Source: Gilvimarinus xylanilyticus
GTDB taxonomy: Bacteria; Pseudomonadota; Gammaproteobacteria; Pseudomonadales; Cellvibrionaceae
Direction: 5' to 3'
DNA: 64,000 nucleotides
NCBI RefSeq assembly: GCF_024195295.1
Contig: NZ_JAMFTH010000006.1
Coordinates: forward strand, 124,001 to 188,000
This document shows, one piece after another, positions 1-8,147 of this stretch. The notes beneath the pieces are model-generated. The model did not search any database and was not told where the DNA came from. It saw nothing but the letters and a program-made list of their open reading frames with translations. Position numbers and translations under genes: made by a program. The number at the start of each line of letters is the position of its first letter. Positions within the stretch are counted from its first letter, which is position 1.

Positions 1-19
1 TTTTGTGACCGATGTTGGT

Positions 20-43
20 GCCCGGCCTAGGCCGGGCTTTTTT
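20..43 (+). terminator. Rho-independent terminator of a gene left of the window
   Basis: A perfect 18-base GC-rich palindrome (20-37) is followed by six T on the plus strand (38-43). There is no A-run on the left side, so it should serve a plus-strand gene that ends before the window. It also lies just beyond the stop of the minus-strand deacetylase gene. Confidence 0.85.
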
Positions 44-55
44 GTGCCTGTAATT

Positions 56-829
56 TTAGGGAATCTCTGATTGCTTGTTTACATAGGTCATAATGTTGCG
101 GTAGGTGTCGGTCCAGTAGCGATCGCGGTTGCGATCCAGAAACGCTAATAGCTCTCGGTGAGCCGAGTCGCTCACTGACAGGTGATCGCCGCCAATGCCG
201 TGAAAAATAATCTGAACTAAGCCGGCATTGGCAGTCTGTTTTTTTACGTATTGAATGAGCTCTTCGCCGCTTTCGCCGTTGGGAAGCGCAATAACGCTAA
301 AGTCGTCAGGTAATTTTGTTTCTTCACCTTTGATGGCGATAAATAAATCTGCAACCTCCTCCAAATAATTGCCGTCAGCGGTTTGTACGTGGCCGCAGGG
401 CGGCGTAAAGGTGCGCAGGGTTTCGCCATCAATGGCGTACAAAAAGCTGTTGGCGAGTGTGACTTCGGCGCGCATCTGTTCGCGGGTGCGTTTGTCCATG
501 TCGTTATAGGGTTTTACCCAGGCGGTACCCGGTTGGGATTTACTGCACGGGTGATATAGCGTGTGGTTGCCCAGTTCGTGCCCCTGTGTGGCGGCTTGTC
601 GCCATTCGCTTAAACGCTGAGGAACCACTTGCGAGGCGAGTGTGAGATAAAACGAACCTTTGAGGTTGTACTCATTGAGCGCTGGAATAGCGTTATCCAG
701 TTGGCTGTTCAGCGCATCGTCGTAGGAAAGACTGACGGCAGCTTGCTGGTTTTGTGGCCACTGGAATTCTGCCCAGGCCAGCGTGCAACTGCACAGTAGG
801 AGGAGAAAGAGGTTGGATTTCGATAACAT
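56..829 (-). CDS. Secreted polysaccharide deacetylase (CE4/NodB family)
   Basis: Predicted periplasmic or secreted metal-dependent deacetylase of 257 residues. Residues 1-20 form a signal peptide ending in AWA before EFQW. The NodB fold is supported by motif 1, SYDDA, with the acidic pair D37-D38, and by the metal-binding motif HTLYH at 89-93. A late HGIGGDH segment fits the histidine-containing motif near the end of the fold. Family members remove N- or O-acetyl groups from chitin oligomers, peptidoglycan or xylan; the substrate here cannot be read from sequence. The gene is divergent from the large lipoprotein gene, 216 bp away. The next gene to the left is not visible, so its operon context is unknown. 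Confidence 0.85.
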   Translation of the reverse strand: MLSKSNLFLLLLCSCTLAWAEFQWPQNQQAAVSLSYDDALNSQLDNAIPALNEYNLKGSFYLTLASQVVPQRLSEWRQAATQGHELGNHTLYHPCSKSQPGTAWVKPYNDMDKRTREQMRAEVTLANSFLYAIDGETLRTFTPPCGHVQTADGNYLEEVADLFIAIKGEETKLPDDFSVIALPNGESGEELIQYVKKQTANAGLVQIIFHGIGGDHLSVSDSAHRELLAFLDRNRDRYWTDTYRNIMTYVNKQSEIP

Positions 830-1045
830 ATTCGTGGTTCCTTGAGGCTATTTTTTTATTGCTTTGAAGGTTGGTCGGTTGGGCGGTACGCTCAGCTCCG
901 GTTTTACAATAATCGCCATGACCGGCGGTAGTTTTTGCAAAAGACTATTCGTGATGTCTATCTAAGTGTTTGATTCTTAAGATTTATTCATATTGGTTCG
1001 CTTTCTGCATTAGAGCGTTTAACAGTCACGATATGGATAAAGCGT

Positions 1046-3055
1046 ATGAATATAGTAAAACAAAGCCTATCAAAGCGCCTTCTCTTGAGCTCTTGCATTG
1101 CAGCCTTGGGGTTAACCGGTTGCGGGAGCGATGATGATTCCTCATCTCCAGTAATGTCCTCTTCCAGCAGTCAAATATCGTCCAGTCAAGCTTCATCCAG
1201 CAGTAGCTCGGTTGCCGATAATACGGCTCCGGTGGTTAATGCAGGCGGTGATCAGACAGTCACCGCCGGAGACCAGGTGGATCTTTTCGCCGAGGCGAAT
1301 GACGCCGATGGTGAAGTGGCATCGCTCGCCTGGGAACAGGTGTCTGGCCCGCGTGCGCCTCTGACAATTGTGGACGGCAACACCGGCCACTACCGATTTA
1401 CCGCGCCTAACACTGGTGTGGATGAGACGGTTGCGATGCAGTTTCGTTTAAGTGCGACAGACGATCAGGGCGCGACCAGTGTCGACACAGTTGCAGTTAC
1501 TGTCAGCCGGGTCAATCAGGCGCCGGTGGTCAATGCCGGTAATTTCCGCACGGTTAATAATTCCTCGACGGTGACGCTCTCCGCGAGCGCCTATGATCCG
1601 GATGGTGAGATTGTCAGTTATCAGTGGCAGCAGGTCGATGGGGTCTCGGTTCAGCTGAATGACGCCACAACCAGAACCGCGAGTTTTGAGTTGCCCGAGG
1701 CGGAGGGAGAGCAGCGCTTTCGCTTTACCTTGCGCGCCGAAGATAACGATGGCGTAGCGAGTACCGATGCAGTGACCATTGTTGCGACTAATGCCGACGT
1801 GCCAGTGGTGGATATTGACTTTCCGCCGGTGCAGGGCGTTTATGCCGCCGGTGAAATTGATGTATTTGGCAAGGTCGCGCTGCAAGAGGGGGCTGAGCTG
1901 AGTAAAGTTACCGTGGATGGCGGTGTGACTGCAGTTGAAGCCGACGTTGATGATGATGGTTTTTGGCGTGCAGAAAATGTGCTTCTGCCCGAAGGCTCGC
2001 AAGAGGCGCGGGTTATGGTGTCGGCTTATGATACCGATGGCCGAGTTGGCTACGCCGAATCGGCTTTAACCCTAAGTGAAGAGGGGCGCGCCGGTGGCGG
2101 TGAGCAATGGATTCAGTCGACCGCTATGGTGCTTTCACCCGCTGGCGATCAGGCTTGGGTGCTTTCATCAGGGGATCTGGAAAGCGACGTGAAGCTGATT
2201 AGCATTGATTTACAAACCGGTTATCGCTCTACAGGCATCACTGATTTTACCGATGTGTCTCAGGGTTATTCAGCCGCCAATTATACCGATATGGTGTACG
2301 CCACTGATCGCGAAATGTTTTATCTGAGTGCCTGGTCAGAGATCGAGATTGAAGATCCGGAGACGGACGCCACTTACACCGAAGCGCGTGGACACATACT
2401 GGCCGTGGATCAAAACACCGGCTCGCGCACTGAGCTCGGTGTTAACAGCGAACGCGAGGCGCCTTTAAGTGGACCGCAGGGGTTGCTGTATCGCACTGAT
2501 GAGCAAGCGATTTATATTGCCGACGAGTTTGCCGGTGAAATACTAAGCTACAACCTAGAGGCCGATATAACGACGCTAATCGCAGACCAGAACACCGAAG
2601 ACGAAAGTATTGATACCCCTGTGCAATTGGGTTGGGATGCACCGCGCAACCAATTGCTGGTTATGCAAAGCGGTAATGCTGGGGCGGTTGACATGATGTC
2701 ACTGGATTTGAGTCAAACCCCTGCGGTCAGTCGTTTGCTGTCCCCCGGTGACTCGGTATCTTTTGGGCCAATTCCTCTGGAAACCTCGGAAGCGGTAGCG
2801 ATTGACGACGTCCGCGAGCGTGCCTATGTACTGACTAAAACCGCCGACAATATCACCGCCATTAATTTGGTGTCCGGCGAGCGCAGTATTATTGTCGAAG
2901 ACGTCGATCCGCGCGGCCAAGCTTCTCAGGATATGGTTTACAGCCCCGTGCAAGATCTGCTGTATGTGGTAGGCGGTGAAGATTTTTATCAGAAGTTGCA
3001 GGTTGTTGACCCGCAGAGCGGGGATAAAGTTGTCTTGAGCAGTAGTCGTTTTTAA
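1046..3055 (+). CDS. Large cell-surface lipoprotein with Ig-like and beta-propeller domains
   Basis: A 669-residue predicted lipoprotein. The leader ends in a lipobox, LTGC, with C26 as the lipidated residue and Gly at +2. A poly-serine linker follows at about residues 36-56, a feature common in secreted proteins of Cellvibrionaceae. Two PKD/REJ-like Ig modules follow (roughly 60-153 and 158-248), each carrying a DADG- or DPDG-type turn. A further Ig-like module spans about 255-345. The last 310 residues contain repeated strand patterns resembling a six- or seven-bladed propeller of the SMP-30/NHL type, with phrases such as AVDQNTGSR and AINLVSGER. No catalytic motif is evident. It may bind polysaccharide or protein at the outer surface. 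A clear terminator follows at 3080-3102. Confidence 0.75.
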   Translation: MNIVKQSLSKRLLLSSCIAALGLTGCGSDDDSSSPVMSSSSSQISSSQASSSSSSVADNTAPVVNAGGDQTVTAGDQVDLFAEANDADGEVASLAWEQVSGPRAPLTIVDGNTGHYRFTAPNTGVDETVAMQFRLSATDDQGATSVDTVAVTVSRVNQAPVVNAGNFRTVNNSSTVTLSASAYDPDGEIVSYQWQQVDGVSVQLNDATTRTASFELPEAEGEQRFRFTLRAEDNDGVASTDAVTIVATNADVPVVDIDFPPVQGVYAAGEIDVFGKVALQEGAELSKVTVDGGVTAVEADVDDDGFWRAENVLLPEGSQEARVMVSAYDTDGRVGYAESALTLSEEGRAGGGEQWIQSTAMVLSPAGDQAWVLSSGDLESDVKLISIDLQTGYRSTGITDFTDVSQGYSAANYTDMVYATDREMFYLSAWSEIEIEDPETDATYTEARGHILAVDQNTGSRTELGVNSEREAPLSGPQGLLYRTDEQAIYIADEFAGEILSYNLEADITTLIADQNTEDESIDTPVQLGWDAPRNQLLVMQSGNAGAVDMMSLDLSQTPAVSRLLSPGDSVSFGPIPLETSEAVAIDDVRERAYVLTKTADNITAINLVSGERSIIVEDVDPRGQASQDMVYSPVQDLLYVVGGEDFYQKLQVVDPQSGDKVVLSSSRF

Positions 3056-3079
3056 AGTGTCTAGAATGGCAGTCATCTT

Positions 3080-3102
3080 GGGGGCGTAAAGCCCCCTTTT
3101 TT
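3080..3102 (+). terminator. Rho-independent terminator of the 669-residue lipoprotein gene
   Basis: Stem GGGGGC (3080-3085), loop GTAAA, stem GCCCCC (3091-3096), then six T (3097-3102). It lies 25 bp after the stop codon. Confidence 0.9.
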
Positions 3103-3349
3103 GTGTGTTGTGCAGAGCGAACATACGAATTTAAAGCCCACGGCGATTAAATTTTTGACTATCCTGATGCGAATAGCGCACAGAGGAGGGGGCCCGCCTT
3201 TAGAAGAAAATCGCCCAGTGCGGGAAAATACCTCTGAATTTACAGATTGACCACTTCAGACGCTGCCACAGGTGAAACCCTCGCTGCCACTGGCTTTACC
3301 GAGCAAAGGCTTGTAGCATGACGGAAGGCGCAATATTCAACATAAAAGA
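3103..3349. other. Non-coding stretch before the EAL gene, nothing recognised
   Basis: About 250 bp without a convincing gene. I looked for a c-di-GMP riboswitch because the next gene is an EAL phosphodiesterase, but saw no GEMM core sequence. No good sigma-70 promoter pair stands out. The promoter of the EAL gene presumably lies here. Confidence 0.4.
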
Positions 3350-3355
3350 TTGATC

Positions 3356-4126
3356 ATGACAAACTCTATTCAGCCATCCGATTATCGCGAACTTCCCTGT
3401 GACGCGTGTACTCGAGGCCAAGCCCTGGGCTTTGACTTTTCGATGGCGTTTCAGCCTATCGTCGATGTTTCTACCCGTACCGTGATGGGCTACGAAGCTC
3501 TTTGCCGGGGCCTTAACGGCGAAGGCGCGGGCCAGGTAATGTCCCAGGTGGATGATTCCAATCTGTACCGCTTTGATCAAACCTGTCGGGTTAAAGCTAT
3601 CGCTCTGGCGGCGCAATTAAAGCTGCGGGGCTATCTCAGTATTAATTTTTTGCCCAACGCGGTCTATCGCCCCGAGCTTTGTATTCGTACCACCCTGGCC
3701 GCCGCACGCGAACACAATTTTCCGGTCGAGCGCATTATGTTTGAGATTACCGAGGCAGAAAAGGTCAGCGATTCGGCGCACCTGCGCCGCATTGTTGACT
3801 ATTACCAGCGCAGCGGCTTTACCACTGCGCTAGACGACTTTGGTGCGGGCTATGCGGGGCTTAATTTACTTGCGAGCTTTCACCCCGATGTGTTGAAGTT
3901 GGATCGCGAATTGATCAGCGGGGTTGATGAAGCGCCGGTTAAAAAAATTATATTGCGGCACACGCTTGCTATGTGTCGCGACCTGGACATTATACCTTTG
4001 GCCGAAGGCGTAGAGACTCGCGCCGAGTTCGATACCTTGGTGGCTATGGGGGTCGAGCGTTTTCAGGGGTACTTCTTTGCCCGTCCGGGATTTGAGGCTT
4101 TGCCCGAGGTTAACTGGCCTTTGTAA
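3356..4126 (+). CDS. Stand-alone EAL-domain c-di-GMP phosphodiesterase
   Basis: Predicted cytoplasmic enzyme that hydrolyses cyclic di-GMP to pGpG. From the ATG at 3356 it has 256 residues; an in-frame TTG at 3350 adds two and cannot be excluded, and neither has a strong ribosome-binding site. Almost the whole protein is one EAL domain. Visible conserved positions are the YEAL signature (E47), the SINFLPN asparagine, the EITE glutamate, the LDDFGAG aspartate pair, the LKLDR lysine, the AEGVET glutamate and the terminal QGYFFARP. The metal ligands and catalytic base therefore look intact, and it is probably active. A short N-terminal extension carries a CDAC pair (residues 15-18) that could bind metal or sense redox state. 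No sensor, receiver or membrane domain is attached. Confidence 0.9.
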   Translation: MTNSIQPSDYRELPCDACTRGQALGFDFSMAFQPIVDVSTRTVMGYEALCRGLNGEGAGQVMSQVDDSNLYRFDQTCRVKAIALAAQLKLRGYLSINFLPNAVYRPELCIRTTLAAAREHNFPVERIMFEITEAEKVSDSAHLRRIVDYYQRSGFTTALDDFGAGYAGLNLLASFHPDVLKLDRELISGVDEAPVKKIILRHTLAMCRDLDIIPLAEGVETRAEFDTLVAMGVERFQGYFFARPGFEALPEVNWPL

Positions 4127-4297
4127 TATCGGTCTATTACCTATTTGGGAGAAAATTCTTTTCAGTTGCTCTCTCAGCTATATTTCATAGTGTGATATTT
4201 ACAATTCCTTGCGCTGTTTCGGGGCGCATTTTCAACCCTCTCTGCCCGCTTGCACTGCTTTTGCCGTTTTTTTGCGTTTCGGACGTTGATTTCTGCG

Positions 4298-4327
4298 TTG
4301 GAACAACCCTTGCGTAGCGTCTAGTAT
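4298..4327 (+). promoter_or_regulatory. Candidate sigma-70 promoter of the ectoine operon
   Basis: TTGGAA (4298-4303), an 18-base spacer and TAGTAT (4322-4327) give a plausible promoter about 38 bases before the first start codon at 4373, which has a GGAG ribosome-binding site. No regulator gene (EnuR- or DoeX-like) and no obvious operator were found nearby. Confidence 0.4.
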
Positions 4328-4372
4328 CAAACAGTGAATTAAGTCACTTGCCGAAACAGATAGTGGAGCTTT

Positions 4373-5536
4373 ATGACCCAAGACTGGCAGCAGCTGATGA
4401 GCGAGGCCCAGCGTATGCGGCGGCAACTGCACGCCGCTCCCGAGCTGGGATGGCAGGAAACCGGCACCGCCGAGGTGATCCGCGCAGAATTGACGCGTTT
4501 GGGTATTGAGTGGCGGGCCTGCGCCCAAACCGGCACCGTGGCTACCCTTAATGCCCAAGCGAAAGGTGAGCACATTGCCTTGCGCGGCGATATCGATGCA
4601 TTACCCATTATCGAGCGTACCGATGTACCCTGGCAGTCTGCCCATGACGGCTGCATGCACGCTTGCGGTCACGACGGCCATACGGCCACCCTGTTGGCGT
4701 CCGCCGCTTGGTTAAAACGGGTAGAGTCTCAGCTATCCGGTCCAGTCACCCTTATCTTTCAGCCCGCCGAAGAGGGCGGCCATGGCGCGCGCGAAATGAT
4801 TAGCGATGGCGCCCTGGAAGGCGTGGATAAAATCTACGGTTGGCACAACTGGCCCGCCATCGAGTTCGGAAAGCTTTTGTGCCCCGATGGTATTGTCATG
4901 TGCGGTAACGGCACCTTCGAGATTACCCTAACGGGGGTGGGCGGCCACGCGAGTCAGCCCGAGTTGTGCCGCGATCCGGTGCTGGCCGCCAGTGCGCTGG
5001 TGCAGGCGCTGCAGCAAATCGTTAGTCGCCGTCTTGCGCCACAACAGGCTACCGTGGTCAGTATTACTTCTATCAATGCGCCCAGTGCGCCGACAGTTAT
5101 TCCCGAGCGAGCGGTTATTGGCGGCAGTATTCGAGTATCCGACACTCGAGCGCGCGATCAGGTCAATCAATTAATCGAATCGATTAGCCACCAGGTGGCC
5201 GCCAGCTACGATGTGGGGTGCGATGTAAAAATCATTCCCCGCTATCACGCCACCATTAACCATGCCCGCGAGGCTGCGAATGTGCGCCACGCCTGGACGG
5301 CACTTAATGGCGAGATGTCATTAGACTGCAAAAGTTTAGTGCCCATTATGGCGTCAGAGGATTTTAGTTATTACTTGCGGGAAATTCCCGGCGCTTTTGC
5401 GCTAATTGGCGCCGACGATGGGGGAACTCATCATCGCCATCCCTGCCACAGTCCCTACTACGATTTTAACGACCGCTTGTTAGAGCCGGTCACCCGTTTA
5501 TACAGCCAACTGGTTGGAGCACCTTTACCCGATTGA
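4373..5536 (+). CDS. doeB2: M20-family deacetylase, probable N-acetyl-diaminobutyrate deacetylase DoeB2
   Basis: A 387-residue M20D amidohydrolase. Metal-site motifs are visible: GDIDALPI, HACGHDGH, the EEGGHG glutamate pair, YGWHNWP and the late MASEDFSYY. By sequence alone it could be a hippurate or N-acyl-amino-acid hydrolase. Its position as the first gene of a cluster with ectoine hydrolase, diaminobutyrate transaminase and semialdehyde dehydrogenase points to removal of acetate from N-acetyl-L-2,4-diaminobutyrate. The classical DoeB/EutE deacetylase belongs to a different fold family (succinylglutamate desuccinylase/aspartoacylase) and is not encoded here, so this M20 enzyme probably replaces it. 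Which of the two N-acetyl isomers it prefers is not known from sequence. The gap to doeD is 51 bp. Confidence 0.75.
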   Translation: MTQDWQQLMSEAQRMRRQLHAAPELGWQETGTAEVIRAELTRLGIEWRACAQTGTVATLNAQAKGEHIALRGDIDALPIIERTDVPWQSAHDGCMHACGHDGHTATLLASAAWLKRVESQLSGPVTLIFQPAEEGGHGAREMISDGALEGVDKIYGWHNWPAIEFGKLLCPDGIVMCGNGTFEITLTGVGGHASQPELCRDPVLAASALVQALQQIVSRRLAPQQATVVSITSINAPSAPTVIPERAVIGGSIRVSDTRARDQVNQLIESISHQVAASYDVGCDVKIIPRYHATINHAREAANVRHAWTALNGEMSLDCKSLVPIMASEDFSYYLREIPGAFALIGADDGGTHHRHPCHSPYYDFNDRLLEPVTRLYSQLVGAPLPD

Positions 5537-5587
5537 TTTAAAAACCCCATAAAACACTGCGACACGCGTGACTAAGGAGAAAGCTAT

Positions 5588-6862
5588 ATGAGCATATTTG
5601 AACAGCGTGAGTCTGAAATTCGCGGTTACTGCCGCGTCTATCCCGTAGTTTTTGATACTGCCAGCAATGCCAGGCAAAAAGATGATCAAGGGAACGAGTA
5701 CATCGATTTTTTTGCCGGCGCTGGGGTGCTGAATTTTGGTCACAATAACGAGCGAATGAAGCGGGCGGTTATCGATTACATCGAAAGGGACGGGGTAACC
5801 CACCACCTGGATATGCACAGCACCGCGAAACAGACGTTTATGGAAAGCTTTGCCAAAACCATTCTCGAGCCTCGCGATATGCCTCATAAAATGCAGTTTA
5901 TGGGGCCCACCGGCACAAACGCGGTAGAGGCGGCGTTAAAGATTGCCCGTCGCGCCACCGGGCGGACCGAAATAGTCGCCTTTACTCACGGTTTTCACGG
6001 TATGACGTTAGGGGCTTTGGCTTGCACTGCCAACCAGGCGTTTCGGGGTGCGGCCGGAGTACCTTTGAATCACGTTTCCCATTTCCCGTTCGGCGCCGAG
6101 AAGCACACCAGCGATAATCCGCTGAGTGGTGGCAAGGATGTGATTGAGCAGCTGCGCGTGCTCTATCGCGACGGTTCCAGTGGCTTTTTGCCGCCCGCTG
6201 CCTTTTTGGTTGAGACCATACAAGCCGAGGGCGGCGTGAATGTGGCCGATAAAAAATGGCTGCAAGATTTGCAGGCGCTGGCCCGCGAAGTGGGTGCGCT
6301 TTTGATTCTGGATGACATTCAGGCTGGTTGTGGTCGCACTGGTTCTTTCTTTAGTTTTGATGACTATGACATTGACCCTGACGTTATTTGCCTGGCCAAA
6401 GGTTTGGGTGGCTGGGGAACGCCCATTGCCATGAACCTAGTAAAACCTGAGGTGGATAAACACTGGAAGCCCGGTGAGCATACCGGCACCTTCCGGGGGC
6501 AGGCTTTAAGTTTTGTGGCCGGTAACGAAGCGATCGCCTATTTTGACGATGCAAGCTTTTTGCAGGGTGTTCGCCACAAAGGCGAAACCATGCTGAAAAA
6601 AGTATCGCCGCTGGAAGACAAATTTTCCAAAGTTCAGGTGCGCGGTAAAGGCATGATGCTGGGGGTAGATGTCGGTTCGGGAGACAACGCCAAGCAAATA
6701 GTCGCCGATTGTTTTGCCGATGGCTTGCTGGTGGCGGCCTGCGGTTCCGGTGGTCGGGTGGTTAAACTGATTCCGCCGCTCACCATACCCGAGGAAGACT
6801 TACAAACTGGGTTGGCCACTTTTGTACGCCATGTGGAAAAAGTGATGGAGGCCGCGTCATGA
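5588..6862 (+). CDS. doeD: Diaminobutyrate transaminase of ectoine degradation
   Basis: A 424-residue class III PLP-dependent aminotransferase closely resembling EctB and DoeD. The opening residues (FEQRESEIRGYCR), the GPTGTNAVEAALKIARRATG segment, the LDDIQAGCGRTG segment with the PLP-contacting Asp, and ICLAKGLGG with the Schiff-base Lys271 are visible. It would convert L-2,4-diaminobutyrate and 2-oxoglutarate into aspartate semialdehyde and glutamate. EctB runs the same reaction backwards in ectoine synthesis, but no ectA or ectC is adjacent and the neighbours are degradative. That supports DoeD over EctB. A strong AAGGAG ribosome-binding site precedes the ATG. The stop overlaps the doeA start in an ATGA arrangement, indicating translational coupling. 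Confidence 0.85.
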   Translation: MSIFEQRESEIRGYCRVYPVVFDTASNARQKDDQGNEYIDFFAGAGVLNFGHNNERMKRAVIDYIERDGVTHHLDMHSTAKQTFMESFAKTILEPRDMPHKMQFMGPTGTNAVEAALKIARRATGRTEIVAFTHGFHGMTLGALACTANQAFRGAAGVPLNHVSHFPFGAEKHTSDNPLSGGKDVIEQLRVLYRDGSSGFLPPAAFLVETIQAEGGVNVADKKWLQDLQALAREVGALLILDDIQAGCGRTGSFFSFDDYDIDPDVICLAKGLGGWGTPIAMNLVKPEVDKHWKPGEHTGTFRGQALSFVAGNEAIAYFDDASFLQGVRHKGETMLKKVSPLEDKFSKVQVRGKGMMLGVDVGSGDNAKQIVADCFADGLLVAACGSGGRVVKLIPPLTIPEEDLQTGLATFVRHVEKVMEAAS

Positions 6863-8139
6863 TTCAACGTGATGATATGACTTTTCCGTTCGAGGAGTAT
6901 GAGCGCCGCCTGGGTGAGTTGCGTACCCGAATTGCCGAGCGGCATCTGGATGCGGTAGTGATTACAGACCCGGAAAATATTATGTATTTAACGGATTACC
7001 AAACCACCGGTTATTCGTTTTTCCAGGCTTTGGTGGTGCCGCTCGAACAAGAGCCCTTTATGATTACCCGGGCCATGGAAGAGTCCAACGTATTTGCCCG
7101 CACTTGGGTTGAGCGTACGCGGCCTTACCCTGACACTGGCGGCGCCATTCAAATGCTGGTGGATGCCCTCCGTGAATTCGGTTTGGCGAATAAGCGTATC
7201 GGTTATGAGCGCAATAGCTATTTCTTTCCTGCGTATCAGCAGGATTTTATTCACACCACCTTAACCGACGGCAAACTTTTAGATTGCTTTGGCATTGTGG
7301 AAGAGGGGCGGGTCTGTAAATCGCCCCTGGAAATAGACGTTATGCGCAAAGCCGCGCGCGCCACCGAGGCGGGTATGCAGGCAGGTATTGAGGCCTGTAA
7401 AGCCGGCGCCACCGAAAATGAAATCGGTGCCGCCATCAGTGCGGGAATGTTTCGCGCCGGCGGCGAGCCACCAGCGGTAATGCCCTATGTCACCTCGGGT
7501 CCACGCACCATGATTGGCCACGCCACTTGGGAGGGCCGTGTGGTGCAACCCGGCGAGCATGTGTTTTTAGAAGTGGGGGGCTGCTACCGGCGCTACCACA
7601 CCGCCATGATGCGTACCGTGGTGCTGGGCGATTTAACCGACTCTATGTACAAGGCCCAAGAGAAAATGAAGCAGGCACTGTCCATGGTGCACAATTATTT
7701 TCAGCCGGGAATGACAGTTTCCGATGCGGATAATTTAATACGCAATATTATTTCCGATAATGATATCGGTGCGCGCTTAGTGACTCGCTCGGGTTACGCC
7801 ATCGGCATTGCCTTCCCGCCCAGTTGGGACGAGGGCTATATGGTCAGTTTAAAACAGGGTGAATCCGCGGTACTCAAAGAGGGCATGACCTTCCATATTA
7901 TTCCCTGGATGTGGGGCGTGGATGGCGATAAGACCTGCGGTATTTCCGACACCATTCACGTGACCTCAGAGGGCTGTGAATCCTTTTTTTCCGTGGATCA
8001 GGATTTTACGGTTAAACCCGATCAAGGTTCCAGTATTGCCAAGCTGGATTCCCATCGCAATAAGTCGGAAAAAGCGGATAGTAAGTCGGACAAAAAGGCC
8101 AAAGCGTCGAGTGCCGAATCATCCGAACCCCAGAGCTAG
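6859..8139 (+). CDS. doeA: Ectoine hydrolase, M24/creatinase-like
   Basis: A 426-residue protein of the M24 pita-bread fold matching the ectoine hydrolase DoeA/EutD group. It opens the ectoine ring to N-acetyl-diaminobutyrate. Residues 1-150 form the creatinase N-terminal domain, with ITDPENIMYLTDYQTTGY; the rest is the M24 domain. The usual M24 metal ligands are not conserved. The segment LEVGGCYRRYHTAMMRTV (from about 237) has Glu and Ala where metalloenzymes carry the two Asp, and the usual Glu positions near the end read FHIIPWMW and CGISDT. This agrees with published work describing ectoine hydrolase as metal-independent. A Lys/Ser-rich tail of about 30 residues ends the protein and looks disordered. 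The start overlaps doeD by 4 bp. Confidence 0.85.
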   Translation: MIQRDDMTFPFEEYERRLGELRTRIAERHLDAVVITDPENIMYLTDYQTTGYSFFQALVVPLEQEPFMITRAMEESNVFARTWVERTRPYPDTGGAIQMLVDALREFGLANKRIGYERNSYFFPAYQQDFIHTTLTDGKLLDCFGIVEEGRVCKSPLEIDVMRKAARATEAGMQAGIEACKAGATENEIGAAISAGMFRAGGEPPAVMPYVTSGPRTMIGHATWEGRVVQPGEHVFLEVGGCYRRYHTAMMRTVVLGDLTDSMYKAQEKMKQALSMVHNYFQPGMTVSDADNLIRNIISDNDIGARLVTRSGYAIGIAFPPSWDEGYMVSLKQGESAVLKEGMTFHIIPWMWGVDGDKTCGISDTIHVTSEGCESFFSVDQDFTVKPDQGSSIAKLDSHRNKSEKADSKSDKKAKASSAESSEPQS

Positions 8140-8147
8140 GAGGTTTT

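Noticed and set aside
3103-3349. c-di-GMP riboswitch before the EAL gene
   Set aside because: No GEMM core motif or expected paired stems could be found by eye.
5588-6862. Ectoine synthesis (EctB) as the role of the aminotransferase
   Set aside because: No ectA or ectC is adjacent, while hydrolase, deacetylase and semialdehyde dehydrogenase genes are; a degradative role fits better.
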